A stretch of DNA of 64,000 nucleotides from Theocolax elegans (Eukaryota > Arthropoda > Insecta > Hymenoptera > Cerocephalidae), in assembly GCA_026168455.1 (NCBI GenBank), contig CM047431.1, positions 57,556,910 through 57,620,909 on the forward strand, given 5' to 3'. The notes beneath the pieces were generated by a model. The model worked only from the letters and a program-made list of their open reading frames with translations, had not been told where the DNA came from and searched no databases. Made by a program: the position numbers and the translations under genes. Shown here piece by piece: positions 48,001 through 60,365 of the stretch; positions within the stretch are counted from its first letter, which is position 1; every line of letters starts with the position of its first letter.

Positions 48001-48560
48001 AACTATTTTACACTTTTACCGGTTGAGACGAAAAATCTACGATCTCCACAGATCTTCATTCGGGTTATCGGATCTTTTTAAAAAATAAATTGAATTTCTC
48101 AAAATTTTGTAGAGGAATCGATAATTTTTTTTGTAAAATTGAAACCACGAATATTCGATGAGCAACCTAAAAATTACTTCGTGATCACAATTGTCGTGAT
48201 TTCCTTAGGAATTGTTACGGGTTTTTAAATTACTTTTTAAGATGTTAGTTTTGAGTTAATTTTTGTTTGAAAATTCTTTTCGTATAGGATTACATTTTAG
48301 ATTGTCGAATAAAGCCAAGTTCAAATCTTGACTTAGAGCTTGACATTAGTACTGTATATACACTGGTTAACGACGAACGATTTACAAAACCCCTTACACT
48401 TTTAGGAAGATCGAGGAAAGGAAAAATCATAATGTCAAAAGATACACTTTTACGCGTGATCTGGATTCAAAGAGGGTGAACGATCGATCTTCAAATTTAA
48501 GGCTTACGTACCGGTTTGAGGAAAGAGCATTCCCGTAAAATCAAGGATCCAAAGGTCAAA
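45001..48560. other. Non-coding region
   Basis: A-rich low-complexity around 45190-45600, TA and GATATA repeats at 47574-47635, otherwise AT-rich without recognisable features. Confidence 0.45.
47574..47635. repeat. TA and GATATA/GGTATA compound repeat
   Basis: TA units, then three GATATA hexamers, then GGTGTA/GGTATA variants, then TA units. Confidence 0.8.
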
Positions 48561-48989
48561 GGACACAAATCCAATGCTAACTATTTACGTTAACCATTTT
48601 TGTATTCACTAAAAAGAAAAGAAACGAACGTACACTTCCCGATGCGCGAGTGCATGTACACACGTATAGTAAACTGGGCGCGCGCGCTGTACAACAAAAG
48701 GTGCGTATACATGTATATACGAATGCGTGTATAAACCAGGCCGTCCGAAAATTCGATTTCCTTCCGAGCATTTGAACGACGAAAGTGCTTGGTACGCACT
48801 TTTATGGTGAAATTTATGCGATCCTCGAAGGCTTTTATCACCTCGAGGGAAGAAAAAAAAAATTTTTTTTTACTCGGCAAGGATTGTTACTCGTAAAGAT
48901 TCGGGAGCTCCTGGAATTTCGATTTCCCGCGACGAAACGATAAAGGACCGCTTTTGTACGGGATTAAAAGTATTTCTTTTTCGTTCCCC

Positions 48990-49023
<34 letters not shown>

Positions 49024-50900
49024 TCCGCTCCCTTTCTGCTATCACTTCCTCTTTTCCCTTTACGCATACCACACAAATCGATGCGAACTTTGAATCCTGA
49101 AATCCCGATGGTTTTCGTCCACTTGCGTAATCGCAGATTTACTTTACCGATCCAATTTGAGAGGTTCGATTTTTTTTCCCCCTCTCTCTTTCGATTTACC
49201 ATTCGAGTTGCTTCGCGTGAATACCAGAGCGCGCGTCCTTCTCTCTTTCCTCTCTTTCACCGAGTGCGCATTGGGTATACGGAGTTACATTTCTTTCTTT
49301 TTAATGAAGAAAATGTCTGACTTGCCTGGAAATTGATTTTATTTACGTGTTACGAGTACTCGTAGGTATTTCGTATAAAATTCGTAAAACGTGTTTTTTC
49401 CCCAAATGTGTTCGAGACATAAAATTCGGGGATTCGCGTGTTTAGTTTTACGATACAACCCTTCAACGCGATCACGCCGACGTATATAAAAACGTGCGTT
49501 TCTCACTGTACATAAATAATTATCTTTTAAGTTAAATTCACCCATTTTTTTAAATTTTGATCTACCTCTAAATTAATTTTCATGATAATTTTGAATTGCT
49601 GGTACTTCATAATGTTATTGAAACCGTATGCGATACGCGTGTTCCTATATTACTCAATACCAAATGATATAATTATTCAAGCTAAATCTACATGAAGAAC
49701 TGTAATGTTATAGATATTATATAGCTTCAAGGCAATTAATTTGAGAATGTAATACAACGAAATTCAATTTTACAAAATTTTTGTAGAATATTACATTGCC
49801 GAAGCCAAACGTAATTGTGCATTGATATTGTGAGGTATTGTTGAATAAATACATAAATAAGTATAGATATAAATAAATAAATAAATATTTATTAAAATCT
49901 CTTCAGTGAAATTTCTGATCCTGACTTTAACAAGTAATATTTACTGCAACGTTTTATTTATTTATTTATATATTTATTTATTCATATTTTACGGGTCGAA
50001 ATCTTGAACATTATATATATATATATATAGCGGTTTCCAATAACTCTTTATACTGTCTCAAATTATAAGATACGGTGCGGTTTTCAACGGTTATAGGATC
50101 AATTTTTCACCTAATTGTTACCAACGAAAAATGGCTATTCATTTTTAATTAATTTACAATTAGTCATTTAGAAAAATCTCTCTGTTAGCTTCTTCTATAT
50201 TATTCAAGTATCATGTATGGATATCTCCAGATTTTTAGTTCTAAAACTGCAGAAATTTTTTCAGTTTTTAAAAGTAGATCACTGTAATTTGGCTATCACA
50301 TCTCCTTAATATATAAATATTAAAAACTTATAAAATATATTTAATTATGCGATGATATATTCAATTATGAATATTATATAACATGCCTATTTGAAAAAAT
50401 ATATAATTTTTATCTTTTATAGATCAAAATTTATGTATCAAAATTAGGTATAATAAATAGCTAATAATAATCAATTAACATTTCTAGCGGGGTATATATA
50501 TATCGACTGCACTAATATCGAAATGGGTATTCAGAAATATTTACTTCATTATTTTTCTGGATAAGCCGCACAGCCTTACTGTACGAGATTTATGGTGATA
50601 TTACTCGAATCAAAGTGCCTTGATATCGATAGGCAACAAAGCTCGGACGATCTTAAAGATCAAAGAACGCCAGTGTACGAAATTCGCAGTGTGCTGGAGC
50701 GCACGAGGTTGAAATTTCGTTTAGAATTTTAAAATTCCAGAGAAAATGTAGTTTCTTTGAACCAAGGACCAAAATCTGTGTACAATATTCATACATCCAT
50801 ACACGCATTTAATAAAAAAAATCTATTCCGCTCTTTAGAACGGTGATATATTGAATAAGCTTGTAAAAGAAAAAGTAAGAAAAAGCGAGCTCCGCAAAAT
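48561..50900. other. Non-coding region with CT microsatellite
   Basis: Moderately GC-rich from 48560 to about 49540, with a CT tract at 48990-49022; AT-rich after that. Overlapping frames on both strands in the CT-rich part are translations of the microsatellite. Confidence 0.45.
48990..49022. repeat. CT microsatellite
   Basis: About sixteen CT units with one TTC interruption. Confidence 0.88.
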
Positions 50901-51261
50901 CTAATATCCGTTAAAATTTAATGTATTCGTGATACAAAAGCAATATTCCAATATATATATATTTAAGTTCTGCATCAATTTCGTCTACACACCTATATAC
51001 AGTCCAGCAGTATTTTTAGTTATAACGCGCGAATCGTTTTTTAAAACGTATCGATCAATAATGTACGATCGTATCGCGATGCAATTACCGAAAGAAAAAT
51101 TCTTTACTCGCGAGGATAGGAGAAGCCAATAGCTAGACGAATCCGTGTGTGTATATATAGAAATGGCAACAATCAGCCGCAAAGGCAAGCCAAAACGAAG
51201 TAAATTTACTCGTATATCGAATCGAGTGTTTTTAAAATAAATATATACGATAAAACGATCA

Positions 51262-51264
<3 letters not shown>

Positions 51265-51305
<41 letters not shown>
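51265..51305. repeat. GA microsatellite
   Basis: About twenty perfect GA units, the longest GA repeat in the window. Confidence 0.92.
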
Positions 51306-51308
<3 letters not shown>

Positions 51309-52752
51309 GAAGCCGCGCCACATCGAACTACAGAAAAGAAGCCTTTTGGGTGTTTCAAAATTCCATTTTGTCGGATGCACTACACCAACGATTCCTAACG
51401 CGATCTGCGAAATCACCAATTGCTACAGAAAAACAAGGTGTGTAAGATACGGAGAGCGATGGCACTAGAAGATATAAAAGTCGAAAATATTAAAATAAAA
51501 GTAATAGGGAAACTTTACGAGAAAGGCAACGTAGGGTTGCAACGTCTTTAACGAATCCTATGAATAAAAATTGTACAAATGTTGCATAGGTAAAAAGATG
51601 GAGGATGCGGGATTATATTATTTTTAATATACTACCACCATGGAACACGATGGAACTATAATTTATATCTAAAACATTTACATACTCCAAATCCTCAAGT
51701 GTGAAAATTGACGGTGTAGTAGGTGAATCAATCAATCGACATAAAAATTGCACCTTTTAAAAGTGTAAGATGTGTTATTTATTATATAGGTCATGTATGT
51801 ATAGATACAGCCCTTTTATGCGTTTCGAGGTTGAAAATATTTTTTACACGTTCCACGATGTTTAATTTGAACTTTAAAACAAATTCTTTTTAAAATTTAA
51901 ATTCTTGAAGAAAAAGTAAAGTCTATTATATCCGCACTATTGAAATTAATGTCTATAATTACGCATTTTTAAAATGTGTAATAAACTCGCATTTTACACA
52001 CATAATAACGTCGATTTGTACACTTTAGAACTTTAGTTCTGTGTATACATAGATACCTTTTTGAACAAATATTTCCTCTGTGTGGAATCGCATTTATACA
52101 GGACGAAGGGTGATGTCCTCACGAGAGTATTCCTTGTTAAAGTGAACTGTTACCATGAGAGAGAGAGAGGGAGAGTTACCGACTGGAACGTACTAATTTC
52201 GAGAGCGCTGCCTCCTCCGGCAACGCGCAATCTAAAAGTGTGAAAAGTTTCAAGGACACACATTGATTAAATTCCGTGAAAAGTTGTTGTGGAATTTTAC
52301 AACGGCTGTTTAGGGTACAACACAATTTTAAAACAATTTTTCTCAACCATATCAATGTGCAAATCACTTTCAAACTTTGCGGAATTGAAAATCTCGTCGT
52401 AACAAAGGGCACCGTTTTCGCCACTGTCGGTAAAAATTATTCTGTCGTACAAATAATAAAAACAAATAAGTACACATCGTAACTTAATTAGTATGTCATT
52501 AAAATTATGTCCTGTCAAGAAATATGTAATCAACTTCACTGTTACAATCGTTTCGACCAAACTCGTTCGTTTTAAGTATATATTTTTCTGAATTATATTG
52601 GATTATCATTTATCGATATATGCTCGTACACGATCTCCCAAATGTGCAAGGCGAACCTACCTTCAGTTTCGGATCCATCGCGTTCTTGTCATCATATACA
52701 TTGAACTCCTCCATTCAGGCACTCCAACAATTCTAAATAGAATTACATATCT

Positions 52753-52775
52753 CCCCCCCCCCCCACCCACCCCCC
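52753..52775 (-). other. C-run, potential G-quadruplex on the minus strand
   Basis: A tract of twelve C, then ACCCACCCCCC. The minus strand has at least four runs of three or more G. Confidence 0.55.
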
Positions 52776-54400
52776 TCTCTTCCTCTCTCAGCAATAAATA
52801 TGTAAAATATCTCGAATAAATTTGAATGCATCTGGGATCCACGTTTTTACGTAAGTGATACATATATACACATCACTACACGCGGAGACACTCATATTGT
52901 GTGAACCTCGATTGCCGAAGCGTCGGGTGTAACGAGCCTTGCATTTCCTCCGAACAAACGATCCAATTGTTTAACCCAGTTTTACGGAAAACACTGTACA
53001 GTAACGTTATAAACGGACGAGCGAGACCGTGGAATATAAGGGGAGGAGAGGGCCAAGAGAAACTTGAGCGACGGTTCAATTGGGTCGCCAACTCACTCGT
53101 GCAATATAAACTGAATTTATACTACCCAATGCGCCGAATTTTCAAATGGATACTTTTTCTTCTTTTTTTACAAGGGTTTTTTTCAGGTGGTTGTCTCTAA
53201 TACACCTATACTTTGTATAGAATTTTTTTTTCAAAATTATTACGCGAGGATGTTGGCGATATTTTGATATGTCGATGTGATAATATTGATATGTCGGGTT
53301 AAGGAAAGTATATACTATCTACTTGCTGATGGCGCGAAACCAAACTTGTGATGTTATCTAAAGAGACATAAGATTTTAATGTATGGCCAAATATTAATAT
53401 TGATTGATTTCTTCCCAGTAAATAAAATAAGAAACGTGAATATTGCGGATCTCATAGAAACAATATAAAATCTGTAGGCAGATCTGGCATGTAGGTACTA
53501 TTGAAAATTAACAACTAAAAATTTAACGATGAATAAAAAATGTATAATAATGCATTATATATATTCAACAAGAAGAAATAAAAACAAATACAAATGTCGT
53601 CTAAATCGATTTGTTATACCAACTAAATTATTTACTTATCGAAAAGTACTATATTTTTATGAGGAATAGACGTATTGTATTAAAATTTTTTGGTTTCAAT
53701 GCTATATATATCATTGTGCAAAGTTTTAAAATGATCGATATATTTCAATTAAAGCGACTAATTGTTTTCAAAATTTAATTGTCTTTCTGTACGGATATTT
53801 AAAATTTATTTAAACAATTAATTTCGTTAACGGGATGCGATAGTCAATATTTATCTATTATATCCTACCGACAAACCGCGATAATTCCCAATAAATTATA
53901 AATAAAATAGTATATACAAAAAAATGTAATACTCTATAATTATAATTATTTATTTTAATAGAGGAATAAGATAATAATATTCATAGGCCAGACTTTTACT
54001 AATTCCCTGTACCCATTAGAGTATAAACCCAAGCAAGATTTTCTAGTCATTGATGATATTGTCTTCACATCAATTCTTTGATATCAACTAGGGCAAGTAC
54101 TTGTGATGCGTAAAAATTGGTATCAAAACTTTCCTTAGTTTAAAATTAGATCTATCGTGTCTAATTCTAAATAATACATTTTCATTAAATTGACCAACTA
54201 GTGCTAAAATTAAAAAAAAAAATTATTCAATATTAACAATTAATAATTTTTTTTCGTAACAATTGAAAACATTTCTTAATTTTTTAAACAAAATATATTT
54301 GTATTAATTTTTATTTAAAAAGTTTTGACAAATTTATATGTAACAGAAGTATATTAATTAATTATGAAGGGTATCTTCATAGAACCGCTTCATCGAATAG

Positions 54401-54632
54401 GTTGAAATGTTAACAGTAACTTTCACATATGATCTTAATCCACTTGAATGGAACAGACTCTGTTAACATAGTAATAAAAAATTATTCTTATCAAATTATA
54501 TAAGAAAATTGAAAAATGATGTAAACAACATTTATAATAATTTTTTTAAATAAACTTTTAGACTTTTATTGAAATTCTGTTCCACTTAAGTGGATTAAAA
54601 TCATATTTAAAAATTACTGTTAAAATTTCAAC
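54401..54632. mobile_element. About 230 bp inverted-repeat element
   Basis: The left arm GTTGAAATGTTAACAGTAAC, continuing to AATCCACTTGAATGGAACAG, is mirrored on the other strand at 54632-54570 by GTTGAAATTTTAACAGTAAT continuing to AATCCACTTAAGTGGAACAG. Arms are about 60 bases. The centre is AT-rich. No target duplication is clear. Confidence 0.65.
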
Positions 54633-55480
54633 AATAAAAGAGAGCATTGTCCTTTAAAGAGGTAAATACTATACGTGACATCCGTTCGTAAATCGCAGTC
54701 CAATGTTTCTCTATTAATTAATTAATTATGTTCTGGCTATATGTACTGAAAAATAGATAAAAAACGAGGAACATTACTGACATAGGTGTAGAAACTTGTT
54801 ACTCTTATACGTAATGTTTCAGGATTAGATGTTTTATAAAATTAATTTTTATTTATTAAATATAATCTTGTGAGATCCAAGTGGTTAATAATTAATTTAT
54901 ATGTTAAGAATTAAATAAAATTTTAACTCTTGTTTAGTAAGAGCGGGCAATTGAAATGAAGAAAATAAGTACAAGTATAGTAGAAAGAAATATTATTGTA
55001 AGATAGACAAAATATATGAATATAATAAAAGGATAAGTAAACTGAACTTTAATACTGCACGAAAAAAACTTAAATTAATAGAAATAGAAGTTTATTAGTA
55101 TACGTAAAAGTAGAACAAAACACTTTCATTGTGTTGATCAACCAGATTTGATATTCATTTATATGATTTTGTTTATTAATAATTTTGTTACTGCTACAAT
55201 TATTAACTTCTGTATTTATTAAATTACTATATGTTCAAAAGAATTATAAAAAGTAAAGTATTCTTATGTTTAATTATTTATTAATGATTCAACACATTTT
55301 TTCTATAACAAACGAGTTTCTGAAGTTTTGATGGGATGTTCATCAAAACTTATACGCACGTATAATTTAGTTATTTTGATATTTAGAGTCACCTTTAAGC
55401 GGCTTTTTAAAATATCGGCACGGAATTAATTAAAACCGCGAATGTTAAAGTAACCGTCAGGAAAGGAGTTACAGTACTGT
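54633..55480. other. AT-rich non-coding stretch
   Basis: No feature recognised; it leads into the GC-rich block that ends at a splice donor. Confidence 0.5.
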
Positions 55481-55979
55481 TTATTGCTTGATTCTCCTGA
55501 ATTGAAATACGCGACGTTATTATTTCAAATTGCGCTGATCGAGGTTCGCGCGGCCCTCTAATCGCGAAGGACCCGCGCAATTGAAGCGAAAGCGATCACT
55601 CTCATCTAGCCTGTCGAGTGCATAACACTGCGTATGACTTGATTTTTGTCGTACAGCGAGATTTAGCGTTTGAGCATTATTTTTATATTTCTAGTCGTTT
55701 GTGCGAGCATCTGGTTGATTCGTTGAGTTGATTCTCGTCCTTCTCAGAACGAACCTGCTTACTCGGAACACGGTCGCGTAAAAATTGCATTTTTCGCGGG
55801 ATTTCCTTTTCTTTGTCGGTTTGCACTCGTGTTAATCGTGATCGTCTCAGACCGAGCGAACTTTTTACACTCGGTGCGTTTTGCGCTTCCCAGACCCAGC
55901 TGATTCTTCTGTTCGACCGAGAACCTGTGGCGTAATCTTTGTGTTACAGAGGACCGAGACGCTGCTGCGAAGTTAGTCG
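55480..55979 (+). promoter_or_regulatory. GC-rich block ending in a splice donor: possible promoter and 5' UTR exon
   Basis: About 500 bases of raised GC and CpG content (for example GAGGTTCGCGCGGCCC near 55540) against AT-rich neighbours. It ends at GTTAGTCG|GTAAGCG (donor GT at 55980-55981), a good match to the insect donor consensus. No long open frame crosses it, which fits an untranslated first exon with its promoter. The next plus-strand coding exon is 6.3 kb downstream, a usual insect first-intron length. The link to that exon is inference; no initiator or TATA is decisive. Confidence 0.35.
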
Positions 55980-58410
55980 GTAAGCGAATGGTACCTCGCG
56001 TTCTTTCTTTTTCTTTCGTAATTATGAATTTTATTATTTTTTATATGTAATTTCCTTTATTATTTAATAAATAAATCAATTTTTCTCTCAACCTCGTGAC
56101 AGATTTTATGCCTGGACAAGTGTCTCTTATTTCATTTCGCGAAATAAAAAGTTTTTATTTTAGACAACCCTTCGCTCACACATACTTCTATTTCACCCGA
56201 TCAGTAAATTTATTCAGACTAAGAGCATAATATATAGTGAGCCCGTTTGACCAACCTCGTGTCACCGCGAGCGTATCAAGTGTATCAAGATGTTATTTAA
56301 TTAAGCAAAAAACGCGCCATCGGACAAAAGTATCCGCGGTTGACGCGAATATATAGGTGCACTCAATATTATCTTGGATCGAAGAATCGGTGCAATGCTC
56401 GAATACGTGTCTGCGAGATAGTCGTCACTTTTTTCTCTTTCCTTTCGATGAATGTCATTTTTAACACGACGAATTGTTAGGCACGGCAAATATTTATTAT
56501 TAACTAAATTTAATTTAAAACTATATTAATCGATATGATTAAATATACATGTTTTCATTTTTAATCTTTCAGTTACTCGAAAGGGAAATTACAGCACGTT
56601 AGTATAAATGAAAATATTTAAAATGAACTAAAAAGTAGAGGTTAGGTAGGAAAAGTATCATTATACGTATTCGCTTAAAAGTGGCTTTTGAATTGAAGTA
56701 AATTGATTAAGTGGGTGTTAAAAAAATGATTTTCTGCGTTTCAAGGCGATTTACTTTTATGAAGATTATATGTCCTTAATTTCAGTAAATTTAGTTTTGA
56801 CAAGTTAATGTACCAGAGATAAAGAAATATTATTTTAATTTAAGTAACTTATTGTTAAATTTAGTACATACATACTTGCTTTAAGTAAATAAACTTGAAG
56901 CAAATTTATTTAATAAATGTTAGAAATTTTTTCAGTGTAGGTACAACGAAGTAATTTTTCGCTCCATAATCGCTCATTTAATTGAATGTAGACGTAACTT
57001 TAAAAAAGAACAGCAGTTTTTTTCGATTAAATTGTACTGTAATCGAGATTCTGATTGCATAATTCCATAATGCTTTAAAACAAATGCCTGAAAATAATAC
57101 CGATTTTTACGCGTTTTAATCGAATCTAAGTAATTATCACATATTAAATGTTTTCCATTTCTACTAGGGAACCGTTTAATAATTTTTGCCATGCACCTTT
57201 TTTGTTTAAAGTTAACAAAACTTTTTTTTTACTTTCAGTAGTAATTTTCAAGATTATTACACGAGCTTTCAAACTACGGGAATCGCATAACAATTTTGGT
57301 CATTTATAAAACTGTGACGTCGAATAAAAAAATACGTGTACGCACTTTTTGTTAGCCGAATTTAAAGATTACTCATATATTAATATATGTAATTATATAC
57401 AGTTAAATAATGTTAATTATGTATAAGTAAAAAATTAAATCAAGAAATCTGTAATCCGGTTAAAGGTTAAACAAAACGCACAACGGCAGGAAAGCCATTA
57501 ATAATAAATTTGACGCTACGTACGTAATCGCATTATCCTCCGAGTTTTTATTGCACCTGTGGTAATTGCCCGCGCGGATGTATATATAAATAATGCGAGT
57601 ATAGAGCGCAGAAGAAACCACTCGGGCAAAGGAAAAAGGTCGACCGAACCTCTGTTAATGGAAACTAAACTTACCGGAGCTATTCAAATTAGGTACATGC
57701 GTACCTTTATTCAATAAAAGAAACTAGATGCAATTTTTTTTTCAAACAACGCCATTTTTCATTTTTCTTTTATTCATTTTATGTAATTATATTTTTCATC
57801 GAATTTATTTAGAGGATAGTATTATTCAAATTGTTATCGATCTAAAATCAAATAACATGAATACACTATTTCAACTAAATAACTATGGTAAATTGTGTAC
57901 AAACCAAGACATCATTGTCCCACGTTTTAGTATTATCTATCACCGTACTAAATTTATAAAATATTTATCCATTAAAAACTGCGAAAACAAATTTGACACT
58001 TTATTTTTTCCAATCGCGTTATCTGAATTTTCGTCGTTTTTTAGTCGAATTATGTAATTTTTCCCTCGGAAAATATGGAGGCTGTATTTTTTTCCAGGTA
58101 ATGATTTACACTTTCAAACGTAGATATTCAACTTGATTAAACTGGAGAGTAGATCGAAGAATATAAATTTTGAAATTACACTATGTTGTAAGTCTTCTGT
58201 TTTGTTGGTATTTTATTTGTCAGCTTCTCAATTACGGTTAATATCGCGAGTGCAGTAAAACGCTCATCGTATGACGATTCGGTAAAACAATCTACATAAA
58301 AATTTCCACCATTTTGGAAAAATTACTATTAAAGATATCAATTATTTACTATTATTAATAGTAATTTTTATAATTCTGTAAGTATGTCCTCCTTTTACCA
58401 TTAAAATAGT
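55980..58410. other. AT-rich non-coding stretch
   Basis: Would be the first part of the intron if the block at 55480-55979 is a 5' UTR exon. A plus-strand frame of 109 codons at 57728-58057 begins with ATG in a poly-T tract and is AT-driven; no domain, not called. Confidence 0.45.
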
Positions 58411-58417
58411 CATTATA

Positions 58418-58468
58418 GGCATCGGTAGCGCCGAAAACGGAAGGTCCCGGGTTCGACCGCTCCGTGCC
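58418..58468 (+). pseudogene. tRNA-like fragment
   Basis: The ends GGCATCGG and CCGTGCC can pair as an acceptor-like stem with one bulge, and GGTCCCGGGTTCGACC is a T-arm with a good B box. The piece is only about 51 bases, so a large part of the D and anticodon arms is missing. Most likely a decayed tRNA or tRNA-derived SINE remnant. Confidence 0.35.
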
Positions 58469-58781
58469 GTTTTGTTCCGTGTTGTCCTCCGCAAATAAAT
58501 AAGTATTTAATCGTAATTATTATTGTTACGATAGATAAAAATCGTAACAGTTAAAAAAAAATACGTAAAATATGCACGAATAAAACTTAAACGACGCACT
58601 CGAGTTACGAGTTATGAATTTTGAACGGCATCTCAGTACCTATTGGAAAAGTTAAAATTCGTCGCCTCCAATGACAAATGTATATATATAGTAAACGACG
58701 ATACAAGAAAATAATATGATTATACTTTTTTACGGGGTAATAAAATATTGAATAAAAAAGCGCGTGCATATACTCGTATAA

Positions 58782-58782
58782 A

Positions 58783-58829
<47 letters not shown>
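58782..58829. repeat. TA microsatellite
   Basis: TA units with two TACATA interruptions, 48 bases. Confidence 0.9.
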
Positions 58830-58833
<4 letters not shown>

Positions 58834-59827
58834 ACTGATTTAAAAGACAAAAAATTGGACCAATTGAGCTTGGATGTTCCACAAGTTTTTTTTATCCTCT
58901 CACTTGGCACGATAGAGATTGCGCAGTCACTTAGGATGGTGTGCCGGGTGCGTTTTATCTTCGCTATACTCGGACAATCAAGCTCAAATTCGTCGTTTCC
59001 GAACTCTTTCTCTTCACAGCAATTTACATGTTAAACACGGATCTCGCTGTACTAAATTTTTATTTTACTGCTTCGTGAGATTTTTCAAATACATATGGAT
59101 AAGTTATTAAAAATAATCCGTTAGCGGAATTGTTGTAATATTTAATATTGTATATTACTACTATTCGAATCGAATTCAGTGCGGATTGTGCAAATCATAA
59201 AAATTGAAAATGTATTTACACGAAGAAAAATGTTTAATTAAATTTTACTGTATTGCATTGGAAATGAGGGAGAAACGATCGTGATTAAAAAAATTACTAT
59301 ATATTATGTAATAAAATTAAATTAAAGTTATATTAATGTATGCTATACGTTCTATATTTAATATAGCCATTATGTAGGTATAATGTTTTTTTTATATTCA
59401 AGAAATCTGCCCTTCTTTTATTATTCATTTTAGTTTATTTTAATACACACAGTTTTTCTGTGTATTTTACGTCAACTAATTAAAGCACTTATTCAAATAC
59501 TTACAACGAGAGGACCAATCCCGCGGGAAATGGATCTTTACCAAACTCGAGGATATTTTTTACTATGATAATATGAAGAAAACCGGAGCTTCAAATTCAA
59601 ACTCTAACGCTCTTTTTTACGATAGATATATTCACTCTTAAAAGAGTAAATAATTCCGCATAAAGGTAAAATTTATTTTGTAGCACATTGTCCGAACACT
59701 TTTTTTATTTTTTTTTATTCAATTTTATTTAGAATTTTAGATATTTATATTTATTAAGTATATATACTTATTTTCTGAAATTCAATACAATATGAATTAA
59801 TGAAAAAATCAGCATCGTCGGATGTAA
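58830..59827. other. AT-rich non-coding stretch
   Basis: A slightly GC-richer piece at about 58900-59060; the rest has no recognisable feature. A palindromic CTCTTAAAAGAG word occurs near 59635. Confidence 0.5.
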
Positions 59828-60365
59828 TTTGTTGATTTTACTCTTTAAGCAAAGATCAATATCCCAAAATTACACCTTTTAAACTATTAAACAGTTAAAA
59901 TTACTCTTTGAGCAGTGTAAAATATAAAAATTACTCTTTACTAAAGCGTAAAAAGAAAAAATTGCTTTTTAAGAAAAGTATAAAACGGAACTATTACTCC
60001 TTTGAAAAGTATAAAGTATATTCCAATGAGTTTAAAAGAGTAATTATTGAATTTTGACCTTTAGTCAAAGAGTAAAAAGATAACTTTATACTTTAGTAAA
60101 GTATAAAATGGAAAAATTATACTGTTGAAAAAAGGTCAAAATTAAATAATTACTCTTTTAAACTCATTGGAATATACTTTATACTTTTCAAAGGAGTAAT
60201 AGTTCCGTTTTATACTTTCCTTAAAGAGCAATTTTTTCTTTTTACGCTTTAGTAAAGAGTAATTTTTATATTTTACACTGCTCAAAGAGTAATTTTAACT
60301 GTTTAGTAGTTTAAAAGGTGTAATTTTGGGATATTGATCTTTGCTTAAAGAGTAAAATCAACAAA
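59828..60365. mobile_element. Long near-perfect hairpin (foldback) element
   Basis: The left arm (59828-60063) and right arm (60131-60365) are reverse complements with only a handful of differences over about 235 bases, around a 67-base spacer. The arms contain a recurring ACTCTTT/AAAGAGT word (nine exact copies including the spacer). No frame is open. Outer ends read TTTGTTGATTTT on both strands; I cannot see a clear target duplication. Such a transcript would fold to a long double-stranded RNA. Confidence 0.88.

Larger units (their letters stand above)
50901..54400. other. Non-coding region with GA microsatellite and a C-run
   Basis: GA repeat at 51265-51305 and a C-rich tract at 52753-52775. 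GC-richer pieces occur near 52170-52230 and 52890-53100. No gene recognised. Confidence 0.45.

Noticed and set aside
57155..57200. ATTTCTACTAGG word resembling an end of the 129 bp MITE family
   Set aside because: Only one end is seen and neighbouring sequence does not align with the family.
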